A stretch of DNA of 64,000 nt from an uncultured Prevotellaceae bacterium (GCA_900318065.1 ONIY01000013.1:1-64000), one strand, 5' to 3'. Shown: positions 41,980 through 51,596, counted from the stretch's first letter. Notes: generated by a model not told the origin, from the letters alone. Program-made: numbers and translations.

Positions 41980-43024
41980 TTAATTGTCCCACATCAAGTT
42001 GCGGATGATGGTGTCGCTGAGCATGATGCCTTGTGGGGTGAGGGTGAGGGTGCCGTCCTTGAGGCAGAGGAGTTGCTGGTCGATGAATGGTTGAGCCTGG
42101 GTGAGCAGATGGTTGCGCGCTTTGTCGCCATAGCGCTGGGCAATGAGAGCGGTGTCGATGCCGTCGCAGGTGCGCAAGCGCACCATTACCTCCTCGTCAT
42201 AGCGCTCCCACCACTCGAGATGTTCCTCTACACAGGCAGTGGCGCCATTGCCCAGGGCGGTGACATATTCCTTTATGCTCGAGGGATTGTAACGACGAGT
42301 GCTGCCGTCGAAGCTGTGGGCGGCAGCGCCGAGTCCCAGATAGGGCGTGAAATTCCAGTAGCTGGAGTTGTGGCGTGAGCGATAGCCCGGGCGGGCACAC
42401 TGGCACTACCCTGCCCAGCTGCCGCATTGCCCACAGGGGTGTGCCGGGCTCATAGCTTAGGCAATAGGCCGAGATGTGCTGCACATCAAGCCCGATGGCC
42501 CGCTCCACATTGCGCTGCCACGAGTTGAGCGACTGCCCTGGCAGGCCATAGATGAGGTCGATGCTCACGTTGGTGATCCCAGCATCCTTGATGGCGGCGA
42601 CCGCATCAATTGCCTGCTGTGCCGAGTGGCGGCGGTTGATGGCTTGGAGTTCGCCATCGTTGAAGCTCTGCACCCCCATGCTCACGCGGTTCACGCCCAG
42701 TGCCACGAGCGCCTTGACGCTGGCAGCAGTCACATCGTCGGGGTTCACCTCGATGGTGAATTCCTCCAGGTTGCTGAGGTCGAACACCTCTTTCATGCCC
42801 TCGATGAGAGTTGACAACAGGCTGATGGGCAAGACCGACGGCGTGCCGCCTCCCAGGTAGAGAGTGCTGACCGGCTCACCTTCAATCTCGCCATGTCGCA
42901 ACCTTGCCTCACAAAGCAGCGAGTGCACATATTGCTCCATCGTCTCAACCTGCGGGGTTGAATAGAAGTCGCAATAGATGCACTTGCTCTTGCAATAGGG
43001 GATGTGGATGTAGATGCCCGCCAT
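41980..43024 (-). pseudogene. hemW: broken radical SAM coproporphyrinogen-III-oxidase-like gene (hemW)
   Basis: The first part (43024 to about 42405) encodes the HemW N-terminus with the iron-sulfur motif CKSKCIYC, then LYLGGGTPSV, TIEVNPDDV, VNRVSMGVQSF and DLIYGLPGQ. After YEPGTPLWAMRQLG the frame is lost. The remaining part continues in another frame: ARPGYRSRHNSSYWNFTPYL, GLGAAAHSF, then EWWERYDEEVMVRLRTCDG and the normal C-terminal end at 41980. Compared with the family, roughly 30-35 residues are missing at the break (about 42392-42405), so it looks like a deletion with a frameshift. HemW is a heme chaperone. Confidence 0.87.
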
Positions 43025-43039
43025 TTTTTTAAAGAGACT

Positions 43040-43181
43040 GTTGCAAAACTAAATAAACCACCGATTTTTCAGATTAAACAGATTATATGTTTTTCTATCA
43101 TTCTATATTTCAGTCGATTAACAAAAAAAATCAGATTAATCTGTTTAATTTGTGGTTTTATTTCTATTGGAATTTTGCAAC
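43040..43181. repeat. imperfect inverted-repeat element
   Basis: Two arms face each other: gttgcaaaactaaataaacc and agattaaacagatta on the left, and taatctgtttaatttgtgg and ttttgcaac on the right. The arms are 40-50 bp with mismatches and enclose about 45 bp of AT-rich sequence. A miniature mobile element or a transcript end is possible. Confidence 0.65.
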
Positions 43182-43237
43182 GCCCCTATTGTGATTTATG
43201 AACTGAGTCCACTTGAAAAAGTCGTATTATTGTGCCT

Positions 43238-43300
43238 ACTCAAGTTGTCAAACGATTAAGTACGATTAAAAACTTTTGAATATCAACAATATATATATTG
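43238..43300. repeat. dispersed 60-bp repeat, copy 1
   Basis: Begins actcaagttgtcaaacgatt and is nearly identical to 58559-58621, with only a few differences in the last 25 bases. Both copies are in the same orientation and stand just upstream of hairpin repeats. Confidence 0.92.
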
Positions 43301-43370
43301 CGAAAAATGCTCAAAATTAGTGGTTTTTACTTTTTAAAGTGGACTTTGAACTCAAGTTTCGAAAGTTAGT

Positions 43371-43485
43371 TCCCCCTCTAAGATAGAGGGGGTTAGGGGG
43401 AGTATGAACACTTGCGACAGAACGAACGATGAGGTGAAATTCGACAAAATCATCATACTCCCCCCCTCTAAGATAGAGGGGGAGT
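43371..43485. repeat. paired ccccctctaagatagaggggg hairpins
   Basis: Two copies of the hairpin (about 43372-43395 and 43459-43485) are inverted with respect to each other and each carries the adjacent gggggagtatg motif, facing outward around about 50 bp. A related hairpin is at 57081-57116 and a split copy at 58757-58870. They fill the hemW-adk gap. Confidence 0.85.
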
Positions 43486-43507
43486 TTGTCTCCTGATAAT
43501 TAGATAA

Positions 43508-44089
43508 TTAGGCATTGATGCTGTCGATGGCGGCTTTGATGTCCTCAAAGATGCCGTCGATGGTGCCAGTACCCTTGATAGCCTTGTAGAGACCTTTCTC
43601 CTTGTAGAACTCCTGAAGTGGCGAAGTCTGGTTGTGGTAAACGGCAAGGCGTTTCTTGATTGTCTCCTCGTTGTCGTCACTGCGTCCGCTCATTTGTCCA
43701 CGTTTCACAAGGCGGTCGATGAGTTCCTCTTCAGGAACCTCAAGCCCAACAACTGCGGTCACGCTGGTGCCACGCTCGTTGAGAAGTGTCTCCAGAGCCT
43801 CGGCCTGTGGAATAGTGCGTGGAAAACCGTCGAAAATGACACCTTTTTTTGCGGCCTCTTTATTATCGTCTATCACTTGTGCCAAAATGCCTATCATGAG
43901 TTCGTCGGGGATGAGTTGACCCTGGTCGATAAACTCCTTGGCAGTCTTACCAAGGTCGGTACCGCGCTTGATGTGGTCGCGAAGCACGTCGCCAGTTGAG
44001 ATATGGAACAACTCATAGTGAGCAATCAAGTTCTCGCTCTGTGTGCCCTTGCCCGAACCAGGGGCACCGAATATTACTATATTCAGCAT
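43508..44089 (-). CDS. adk: adenylate kinase (short type)
   Basis: Adenylate kinase equilibrates ATP plus AMP with two ADP. The P-loop is GAPGSGKGTQ at residues 7-16, the AMP site has STGDVLRDHI and FDGFPRTIPQAEAL, and GRSDDNEETIKKRL carries the conserved Arg residues. At 193 residues it is the short form with a reduced lid and no zinc site. It lies 27 bp after hpt on the same strand, so hpt-adk form a purine-metabolism pair. Confidence 0.97.
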   Translation of the reverse strand: MLNIVIFGAPGSGKGTQSENLIAHYELFHISTGDVLRDHIKRGTDLGKTAKEFIDQGQLIPDELMIGILAQVIDDNKEAAKKGVIFDGFPRTIPQAEALETLLNERGTSVTAVVGLEVPEEELIDRLVKRGQMSGRSDDNEETIKKRLAVYHNQTSPLQEFYKEKGLYKAIKGTGTIDGIFEDIKAAIDSINA

Positions 44090-44116
44090 AATATATTGAT
44101 TTTTAAAAGTTAATGT

Positions 44117-44662
44117 TTAATCTTTTTTCTTGAGAACGTAAACATCTCGAAGACCCCTCATTTGTTCGTCCAGGTCAAGACCATAACCAACAATGAACTT
44201 GGGAGGAATTTCAAATCCTACATACTCAGGAACTTTGCCCACCTGCAATGATTCTGGCTTGTAGAGCAAAGTTGCCATCTTAACGCTCATAGGATTCATA
44301 ACCTCAATATCGCTACGCAAAGCATGCGCAGTAAGGCCTGTGTCCACAATGTCCTCAATAATAATCACTTCGCGTCCTGTAACATTGTCATTCAGTCCCA
44401 AGATTTTATTCATCTCGCCTGTCGATTCGGTGCCTACATAGGACTTGTAACGAATGAATGCTATTTCGCTCTTAGGCATGTTGATTGTACGGTACAGGTC
44501 GGAAGCAAACACAAATGCGCCCTTTAAGACGCACACAAAGATTGGGGAATCGGTCACGCAGTCACGCTTAATTTCGGCAGCCAAGCGCTCAACTTGTTTA
44601 GCTATCTCTTCTTGTGAGATGTAAGGTTCAAAAGTGAGACCTTTTATTGTAATTTCAGCCAT
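44117..44662 (-). CDS. hpt: hypoxanthine phosphoribosyltransferase
   Basis: A 181-residue purine salvage enzyme that joins PRPP to hypoxanthine or guanine. The PRPP motif is VIIIEDIVDTGLTAH, the flexible loop is around IRYKSYVGTESTGEM, and VGFEIPPKFIVGYGLDLDE is the base-binding C-terminal part. A -7 box, TAACTTTG on the minus strand at about 44692-44699, precedes it. It is the first gene of the hpt-adk pair. Confidence 0.95.
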   Translation of the reverse strand: MAEITIKGLTFEPYISQEEIAKQVERLAAEIKRDCVTDSPIFVCVLKGAFVFASDLYRTINMPKSEIAFIRYKSYVGTESTGEMNKILGLNDNVTGREVIIIEDIVDTGLTAHALRSDIEVMNPMSVKMATLLYKPESLQVGKVPEYVGFEIPPKFIVGYGLDLDEQMRGLRDVYVLKKKD

Positions 44663-44731
44663 GAGTGGAGGATTTTTGAAAAAGTTGGCGCAAAGTTAGT
44701 AATTATTTTGCGTTTTATCAAGAGTATGAAC

Positions 44732-44766
44732 AAAAAAAGATGCACCCCATTTTAAGGATGCATCTT
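44732..44766 (-). terminator. terminator of the RND efflux operon
   Basis: On the minus strand an 8-bp stem (AAGATGCA with TGCATCTT) is followed by a run of T. It lies about 55 bp beyond the last gene of the operon, which ends at 44820. A second small hairpin (ggacttaaaagtcc) lies at about 44777-44791. Confidence 0.78.
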
Positions 44767-44819
44767 AGTTCAGTCGGGGACTTAAAAGTCCTGAGACTAA
44801 TTATTCAGTAACGTTTATG

Positions 44820-45113
44820 TCAAATAGACATTTCGATGTTCCATACGAAGGCTCGCAAACCAAGTTTAGGAGTAGCGAGGTCCATCTCGTGAAGTTTCTC
44901 AAGAACGGCATCAACACGGTTGGCCTCAACCACGGTGAGTATTCCCTGCACTAGCGAGGGCCATGCGTGGGTGCCATAGTGAGGGTCACCTGTGTGGCTG
45001 CCACGTCCCACCACATCGTTGAATGCAGTAAACCCACGGCATCCGCTCTTGTGAAGCATCTCGACTATTCTCTCATAGTAGGCCTGATCGAAGGCAATAA
45101 AAATAGCTTTCAT
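44820..45113 (-). CDS. PG0541-family transporter-associated protein
   Basis: A 97-residue protein (MKAIFIAFDQAYYERIVEML, CRGFTAFNDVVGRGSHTGDP, THAWPSLVQGILTVVE). It belongs to the small PG0541 family, found next to RND pumps in Bacteroidales, and has the ferredoxin-like layout of PII-type sensors. It is the last gene of this efflux operon, 14 bp after the pump gene, so it may sense a ligand and tune pump activity. The mode of action is unknown. Confidence 0.85.
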   Translation of the reverse strand: MKAIFIAFDQAYYERIVEMLHKSGCRGFTAFNDVVGRGSHTGDPHYGTHAWPSLVQGILTVVEANRVDAVLEKLHEMDLATPKLGLRAFVWNIEMSI

Positions 45114-45127
45114 AATCTATGGGGCAA

Positions 45128-48100
45128 TTAATTGAGTTCTTGTTGTTGTTTCTTCTTAGCAGCCTTCTTGTCATAGGCCTTGTGCAGTTTCTTGCGGGTG
45201 CGCTTCATGCCGTTATAGGCAAAGATTGTGTACATGGTGGGCACAAAGAGCAGTGTGAGCACTGTTGAGAAGGTTAGACCACCAATCACAGCAACACCCA
45301 TGGGGCGCCACATCTCGGCACCCTCACCGTGTCCTATTGCCATAGGCACCATACCCAGGATGGTTGTCAATGATGTCATAAGCACAGGACGCAGACGCGA
45401 CTTGCCACCGTCGATAACAGCGCGACGCACACTCATGCCACGCTCACGGTTAAGGGTGATGTAGTCGATGAGCACGATACCGTTCTTCACCACAATACCA
45501 ATAAGCATGATTGCACCAATCATTGACATGATGTTGAGGTTTGTGCCGGTCAATAGCAGAATGAGCACAATACCCGAGAACGCAAACAAGATAGAACTCA
45601 TGATAATGCCTGGATAGGTGAACGACTCAAACTGTGCCGCCATCACGATGTAAACCAAAATGATAATGAGTACTGCAAGAATTCCCATATCACCAAACGA
45701 CTCCTGCTGTTGCTCGTAAGAACCACTAAGTTCAATGGAGACACCGCCAGGAAGGTCTAGTTTGTCAATCTCGGGCTGAGCATCGGCAATCACCTCACTC
45801 ATAGGTCTATCTTGAACAACAGTAGAAACGGTAATAATACGTTCGCGGTCTTTACGCTCAATGGTGGGTGGAGTGAATCGCTCAACCACTTTGCCCACTT
45901 CCTTAAGCTTAATGCCATTGCCCATGGCATTATAGAGCGTAATGTTTTCAATATCCTCAAGCGACTGACGGTGAGCAGGATCATACATAACCTTGATGTC
46001 ATACTCGTCACCATCTTCGCGGAAGTAACTGGCTGTGCTACCATTGATACGATTGCGGATATAGGTTGCTGCAGTTGTCAAGTTAAGTCCATAGAGAGCA
46101 AGTTTCTCGCGGTCGAAGTCAACCTGGTATTCTGGCTGGTAATCGCTACGGCTAATGTTAATGTCGGCAGCACCAGGCACTTTCTCTAGGATGCGTTTGA
46201 GTTGTTGCGCAACGCTATCGGTGATTTCAAAATCGTAGCCATAAATCTCATAATTCAAAGCCGACTGTCCGCTCATGCCACCACCACGCTGGCCACCTAC
46301 ATTCACGAGTGCCTTCTTCAATTCGGGATAATTCCTGAGATCCTGTCGCATGAGTCCCGCTATCTCGGTGATGCTTCGGTCGCGCTCACCAGGACTCACT
46401 AGCCTGATATTCATCGACATGATGTGTGAACCATTGCTCTGCATCGAACCAAATGTATTGTCGCTGCTGGCCTGACCCACAGTGTAGTTGAACACTTTAA
46501 TCTCAGGATATTTCTGGGTCCATTCCTTGTAAAGTCGCTCGCACACGTCTTTAGCAACGTCAACGCGGGTGCCAATAGGCAACTCTAGATTCACTCCCAA
46601 GCGGCTGTTATCCATGGTTGGGAAGAACTCGCTACCCACAAACCTCATCAAGAACATTGATGCCACGAAAATACCAAGCACAGCAGCCGATGTTATCCAG
46701 CGGTGACGCACACAGTGCGTTAGAAGCCATGCAAAGCCATCATCGAGTTTGTCAAGGAATTTCTCGATAGGACCATAAAATTTAGTGAAGTATTTGTTCT
46801 CGGTACGTTTCAACCTGAGCATGCGGCTACAAAGCATTGGGGTGAGCGACAATGCAGCGGTTGTAGAGATAATCATCATGATTGTTACCATCCAGCCCAA
46901 CTGATTGAAGAACACACCTGTCATACCCTTAATAAGGGTCAACGGGAAGAACACCGCAATAAGTGTCAAGGTCGAGGCGATTACCGAGATGGCCACCTCG
47001 TTAGTTCCATGCACTGCCGCCTGTTTGGGCTCTGCTCCTCGCTCAATGTGAGTTGTAACGTTCTCTAGCACAACAATAGCATCGTCAACTACCATACCAA
47101 TAGATATTGACAATGCCGAGAGCGATAGGATGTTAAGTGAGTTGCCCGTAGCATAGAGGTAGACAAACGAAGCGATAAGCGAGATAGGTATGGTCAGCAC
47201 GATAATGACTGTTGCTCTCCATCGTCCCAAGAAGAAGAACACCACAATCACCACAAAGAGCAATGCAAAGAGCACTGTCTCAACAAGTGATGCGATAGTG
47301 TTACGAATGTTGTCGCTTGTGTCGACGATATAGTCTAGATGTATATCGGCAGGAAGATTCTTTTGAAGATGTGGCAACTGTTTTTGTATGCGGTTTGAAA
47401 TCTCTACCGAGTTAGCACCACTTTGCTTTTGAACGATAATCATCGCACCTCTAATACCGTTCGTGAATGTTTCCTGAGCACGCTCCTCTAGCGAGTCATC
47501 GATGCGTGCGACATCGCTCAAGTGAACAGCAGCGCCATTGGAAACACCAACTACGAGATTAGCAATTTCACGTGGATCATTAAACTCACCTTCCACACGC
47601 AATGCATAGGTCTCATTTCCAATATCGAAGGTACCACCGGGTATGTTGCGGTTTTCAGCTCCAACGAGTTGTGCTATTGTCTCGATTGTTAGGTGGTAGG
47701 CCTCAAGTTTTAGGGGGTCTACATAGACGTGAACCTCACGCTTGGGAGCACCAGCAATCGATACCGAACCCACACCATCCACACGGGCCAGTGAATTAGC
47801 CACGTTCTCATCAAGTATTTTATACAATCCCGGAACGCTCTCCTTGGCTTGAGCCGAAAGAAGAACGATTGGAATCATATCGCTTGAGAACTTGAAAAGG
47901 ATTGGAGTGTTAACATCATCGGGAAGCATACTTGACACCATGTTCAACTTGTCACGCACATCATTGGTGAGATCGTCAATGTCGTAACCATACTCAAACT
48001 CTAGCGTTACAATCGAGATGTTCTCCTTAGAGTTAGACGTGATGTGCTTCAAGTGCTCAACCGAGTTGAGGGTATTCTCAAGTGGTCGAGTCACGTTCTG

Positions 48101-48280
48101 CTCAATATCTTCGGCACTTGCACCCTGATAGCTGGTCATCACCATGATGGTGTTAGTCTCAATATCGGGATACAAGTCGATAGGCAATTTCTGAAGTGAG
48201 AACAGACCAATGATGACCACTGCAACAAAAATTAGGATGGTCGTCACCGGACGTTTCACCGAACTAGAATAAAGACTCAT
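45128..48280 (-). CDS. RND efflux pump inner-membrane transporter (HAE1-type)
   Basis: A 1050-residue RND pump with twelve predicted helices and two large periplasmic loops. It begins MSLYSSSVKRPVTTILIFVA and has the family motifs DDAIVVLENVTTHIERG, TEVA-like GTNEVAISVIASTLTLIAVF, and in the second half GIVVKNGIVLIDYITLNRERG. The proton-relay acids are in SIGMVVDDAIVVLEN. It works with the adaptor and TolC-type protein encoded upstream to move compounds from the periplasm or inner membrane to the outside. Heavy-metal pumps of the CusA type are less likely. Confidence 0.95.
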   Translation of the reverse strand: MSLYSSSVKRPVTTILIFVAVVIIGLFSLQKLPIDLYPDIETNTIMVMTSYQGASAEDIEQNVTRPLENTLNSVEHLKHITSNSKENISIVTLEFEYGYDIDDLTNDVRDKLNMVSSMLPDDVNTPILFKFSSDMIPIVLLSAQAKESVPGLYKILDENVANSLARVDGVGSVSIAGAPKREVHVYVDPLKLEAYHLTIETIAQLVGAENRNIPGGTFDIGNETYALRVEGEFNDPREIANLVVGVSNGAAVHLSDVARIDDSLEERAQETFTNGIRGAMIIVQKQSGANSVEISNRIQKQLPHLQKNLPADIHLDYIVDTSDNIRNTIASLVETVLFALLFVVIVVFFFLGRWRATVIIVLTIPISLIASFVYLYATGNSLNILSLSALSISIGMVVDDAIVVLENVTTHIERGAEPKQAAVHGTNEVAISVIASTLTLIAVFFPLTLIKGMTGVFFNQLGWMVTIMMIISTTAALSLTPMLCSRMLRLKRTENKYFTKFYGPIEKFLDKLDDGFAWLLTHCVRHRWITSAAVLGIFVASMFLMRFVGSEFFPTMDNSRLGVNLELPIGTRVDVAKDVCERLYKEWTQKYPEIKVFNYTVGQASSDNTFGSMQSNGSHIMSMNIRLVSPGERDRSITEIAGLMRQDLRNYPELKKALVNVGGQRGGGMSGQSALNYEIYGYDFEITDSVAQQLKRILEKVPGAADINISRSDYQPEYQVDFDREKLALYGLNLTTAATYIRNRINGSTASYFREDGDEYDIKVMYDPAHRQSLEDIENITLYNAMGNGIKLKEVGKVVERFTPPTIERKDRERIITVSTVVQDRPMSEVIADAQPEIDKLDLPGGVSIELSGSYEQQQESFGDMGILAVLIIILVYIVMAAQFESFTYPGIIMSSILFAFSGIVLILLLTGTNLNIMSMIGAIMLIGIVVKNGIVLIDYITLNRERGMSVRRAVIDGGKSRLRPVLMTSLTTILGMVPMAIGHGEGAEMWRPMGVAVIGGLTFSTVLTLLFVPTMYTIFAYNGMKRTRKKLHKAYDKKAAKKKQQQELN

Positions 48281-48332
48281 AAATGTCTATCTTGTTTTTG
48301 ATTATTAACAGTAGTAATAAAACGCTGAATGA

Positions 48333-49601
48333 TTATTTCTTCTGTACCTGGACTTTCGCTCCATTAGTAAGACGTGATTGACCTGCTATTACAACCTGGT
48401 CACCATTGCTCAATCCACTGAGCACCTCATATCGGTCGCCCATGCGCTTGCCAAGTTTCACCTCTACATAACGCACGGTGCCGTTTGGTTCAAGTACATA
48501 AACGTAGCGAATGCCAGCGCCCTGCATTTTCACGATTGCCTTGTCAGGAACAACGATGTGACTGGCCGAACCGTAGTTGAACTGTACTCTTGCAAACATA
48601 CCAGAACTAATTTTTCCGCCACCATTACCTATTGTAACCTCTACCTTAAAGGTGCGAGTGGCCTGGTCTATCTCAGGATGAATGAGATGAACAGTTCCAG
48701 TGAAAGTCTCGCCTGGGACTACATCAAAGGTAACAGAGACAGGCATTCCTGTCCTAATCTTGGGGAACTCTTCCTCATTGACGCTAACAACCACCTTCAA
48801 TGGACTAAGTTGTTGGATGGTGAGGATGGGACCAGTAGGAAGATCACCAGCAAAATAGTTACGTGCTGTAACAACACCGCTGATAGGGCTGCGCAATGTG
48901 GTGTTCTCTTGAACGGTCTGCATCTGTCTGCGACTGGCACCAAGAGAGGTCTGGCTGGCACCATAAGATGTGTGGCTTGCCTCAAGAGAGGTGCGGCTTG
49001 CCTGGAGCGAGGCCTTGCTTGCCTCCAATGCGCGCTTGCGGGCCTTCAGGGCCTCAAGGCTGGCATCATAAGCAGCCTGTAGCTGATCAACTGTCTGTTG
49101 TGTGCCACCACCTATTCTCACCAGTTCCTTGGCACGGTCTAGGTCTTTCTTCTGGCGAGCGATGTTGATCTCGTCGGTCTTGAGCGCAGCCTCTTGGCTT
49201 GCGAGAGCGGCGTCTTGGTTGGCTACCGAAGCCCTCTGGCCTTCGACCTGTGCACGCTGTCCTTCTACTTGAGCGCGTTGGCCAGCGATAGCACTCTCTT
49301 GATTAACCGATGTGATGTTGTCAAGTATCACCACTGCCTGCCCTGCACTCACATGGCTACCCACATCAACGAGGATTCGCTTGATGCGGTTGCCTGTGTT
49401 CGACATGATGTTGTTGGTCTTGAATGCCTCGACTGTTGCTGAATAGTCGCTAGTCTCGGCAACGTTCTCGGCAAATACGCTTTGAACTTGCACCATAGGA
49501 GTCTCATCGGTGTTTTGCATGCCTTTCTTGTCCTTGCTTCCGCATGATGACAATAAGGCGGTCACCAAAATGAATGTTGTGATTGATTTAAAATTTTTCA
49601 T
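48333..49601 (-). CDS. RND periplasmic adaptor lipoprotein with heptad repeats
   Basis: A 422-residue membrane-fusion protein with a lipobox (FILVTALLSSCGS). It shows the barrel-sandwich lipoyl halves (KRILVDVGSHVSAGQAVVIL, later SPISGVVTARNYFAGDLPTG) and the beta-barrel and membrane-proximal domains (DRYEVLSGLSNGDQVVIAG). The hairpin holds two low-complexity tracts of seven-residue repeats: EGQRAQV units (residues 104-135) and ASRTSLE/ASHTSYG units (185-220). Its start lies 5 bp after the TolC-family gene. Confidence 0.93.
   Translation of the reverse strand: MKNFKSITTFILVTALLSSCGSKDKKGMQNTDETPMVQVQSVFAENVAETSDYSATVEAFKTNNIMSNTGNRIKRILVDVGSHVSAGQAVVILDNITSVNQESAIAGQRAQVEGQRAQVEGQRASVANQDAALASQEAALKTDEINIARQKKDLDRAKELVRIGGGTQQTVDQLQAAYDASLEALKARKRALEASKASLQASRTSLEASHTSYGASQTSLGASRRQMQTVQENTTLRSPISGVVTARNYFAGDLPTGPILTIQQLSPLKVVVSVNEEEFPKIRTGMPVSVTFDVVPGETFTGTVHLIHPEIDQATRTFKVEVTIGNGGGKISSGMFARVQFNYGSASHIVVPDKAIVKMQGAGIRYVYVLEPNGTVRYVEVKLGKRMGDRYEVLSGLSNGDQVVIAGQSRLTNGAKVQVQKK
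48941..49290 (-). repeat. two 21-bp tandem tracts in the RND adaptor hairpin
   Basis: In-frame 21-bp units occur at about 48941-49045 (five units, such as gcctcaagagaggtgcggctt) and at about 49230-49290 (three units). Both encode seven-residue helical repeats in opposite helices of the same coiled-coil hairpin. Confidence 0.88.
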
Positions 49602-49606
49602 TGCTG

Positions 49607-50962
49607 TTATTTTGTTTGTTTTGTTTCGGTGTTAACGCCATATTTACTCAATGGAGCATTGCCTAGAAGCAGCTCGAGGTCGCTTTGCGACACAAGCAGG
49701 TTGTAAATGGCTTGATAGTAAGACAGTCTCGCTCCTAGCAGGGCATTTTGGGTGTCCTGTATTTGCAGGAACGTACCCACTCCCAGTTTGAAACTTTCCT
49801 GAATGATACGGTCCGATTTCTCGGCGAGTGCCACGCTGGCGGCATTACTCTCAATCTGCTTGAGATTGCTCTTTATTGAGTTGAGTTGTGTCTGCACTTG
49901 AGAGTTTAGGCCTCGAGTCAGGTTCTCGCGTTGCCATTTCATCTCGCGAACGGCAATCTCGGCTTGTTTTTGCTTATAGTAGCGCTGACCGCCCGAGAAC
50001 AGGTTCCACGTCAATGCCAGGCCGGCTTGAGAATAAGGGTTCCAGTTGAAGTTCTTGAATGCGCTACCGTTGCTCATCGAGTTCCACATGTAGTTGATGG
50101 TTCCATTGAGATTAGGGAACCATGACATCTTCTGGACCTTGAGCGCCTTTTCAAGGTAGTCGGTCTGCAGGTCAAGTTGACGCACGTTGGTGTTGTTGAC
50201 CAGCGAGGTGTCAACGTTGAGTGTGTTCTCATACATCTGTGTCTTGAAGTCGTCAAGTGTTTCAATGGGGTCAATGTCAACATCCACATCCATGCCCATC
50301 AGCACCTTGAGTTGGAGCTTGAGGGCTGTGATTGAGTTCTCGGCCTCAAGTATCGATGGTTCAAGTGTTGTTGCTGCCACGCGTGCACGTGTCATGTCAT
50401 ACTCACTTGCAACACCTATCTCATACTGCTTCTTGAAGATATCGGCAGTGAGAAGTGCAGTCTCGTGATTACTCTCAATCACGCGCTTAGTGTCGCGGGC
50501 GAGAAGCAATGCATAATAGGAATTTTTCACCTGGTTGATGAGCGACAAGCGCGATGCACGAGCCTTCTCAATATTCTGAAGAATTTGATTGTCGCTAAGT
50601 TTAATCGACTTCCACAACGCAGGCACAATAATTGGTAGTGACCCTTGGAATCCCACACTGTGCTGGTTGTCGGTACCCACCTTGAACTCCTGGTCCATCA
50701 TCACCATAGTTTGCTTGGCGAGGGTGCGGGAGTAGTTGGCTGTGAAGTTCACTTGCGGGAACAACTGTCCTAGTGTCTCTTTTCTAGAATAGTCAACTCT
50801 TTTTATCTCCATGTCGGCAACAATAATCGTGGGATTATCGTTGAGCGCGATGCGTATGCACTCGTCGAGAGTGACGTTGAGCGCCTGGGCGTTGCCAGCA
50901 AGCGATGTTGCCACAGCAGCCACAAGCACGAGCATCGTTTTGAATAAAGAATTGTAACGCAT
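49607..50962 (-). CDS. TolC-family outer-membrane efflux protein (RND system)
   Basis: A 451-residue TolC-type channel with signal peptide (MLVLVAAVATSLAGNAQAL). Duplicated family motifs are present: LDECIRIALNDNPTIIVADM early and EKALKVQKMSWFPNLNG later, with GLALTWNLFSGGQRYYKQK before the second coiled region. It lies 13 bp after the TetR gene and 5 bp before the adaptor gene, in the middle of the RND operon. Confidence 0.93.
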   Translation of the reverse strand: MRYNSLFKTMLVLVAAVATSLAGNAQALNVTLDECIRIALNDNPTIIVADMEIKRVDYSRKETLGQLFPQVNFTANYSRTLAKQTMVMMDQEFKVGTDNQHSVGFQGSLPIIVPALWKSIKLSDNQILQNIEKARASRLSLINQVKNSYYALLLARDTKRVIESNHETALLTADIFKKQYEIGVASEYDMTRARVAATTLEPSILEAENSITALKLQLKVLMGMDVDVDIDPIETLDDFKTQMYENTLNVDTSLVNNTNVRQLDLQTDYLEKALKVQKMSWFPNLNGTINYMWNSMSNGSAFKNFNWNPYSQAGLALTWNLFSGGQRYYKQKQAEIAVREMKWQRENLTRGLNSQVQTQLNSIKSNLKQIESNAASVALAEKSDRIIQESFKLGVGTFLQIQDTQNALLGARLSYYQAIYNLLVSQSDLELLLGNAPLSKYGVNTETKQTK

Positions 50963-50975
50963 ATATGATATAGTT

Positions 50976-51596
50976 TTAATTATTATCTTTATTAAGCAGT
51001 TTTACCACATAATTCTCAATAATGTCCTGTCCCTCGCGAGTTGCGATGCCCCGCATGAAATTGAGGAAAGCCCCGTCGAAGACCTCGGCGGCGCTGTACT
51101 CAGTAAAGGGAAGCTCTTCCATGTAGTGGAGGCTCTTGATATTGTTGGTGAAAACAAAAGCAGCAATCTTGCACTTTATTCCGGGCAGTGCGAGCCCTTC
51201 TTCTTTAGCCTTAGCAATAATCTTGGCAAGCGATTCCATGTGCTGCTCTTCATGCTCCTTGTACTGATAGAACACCTCGGGGTAAAGCCGCTTGAGGTCG
51301 GACACGAAGACTGGCGACATTTTCTGAATAAACTGCCGCACCAGGGTGTATACCCCCAGCAACGCCTCAAAACTATTGGACGACTGTTCAAAGATTTGAG
51401 TAAAACGGGTGTTCATGAGTTGCTGGTTATAATCTATAACACAGCTAATTAGATTGTTCTTATTGGGAAATGTCTCATAGAGAGTTCTCTTCGAGATGCC
51501 GCAGTCACGTGCCACCATGTCCATCGCCACCGATTGTGGCCCAATGCGCATCATCAAGTTCATTGAAGTGCTTAAAATTTTCTCTCTTAAATCCAT
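50976..51596 (-). CDS. TetR/AcrR family regulator of the RND operon
   Basis: A 206-residue repressor with the N-terminal helix-turn-helix (ILSTSMNLMMRIGPQSVAMD, MVARDCGISKRTLYETFPNK). It is the first gene of the five-gene RND efflux operon, 13 bp before the TolC-family gene. Auto-repression with release by an inducing compound is the usual mode for such repressors. No palindromic operator was picked out by eye upstream. Confidence 0.93.
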   Translation of the reverse strand: MDLREKILSTSMNLMMRIGPQSVAMDMVARDCGISKRTLYETFPNKNNLISCVIDYNQQLMNTRFTQIFEQSSNSFEALLGVYTLVRQFIQKMSPVFVSDLKRLYPEVFYQYKEHEEQHMESLAKIIAKAKEEGLALPGIKCKIAAFVFTNNIKSLHYMEELPFTEYSAAEVFDGAFLNFMRGIATREGQDIIENYVVKLLNKDNN

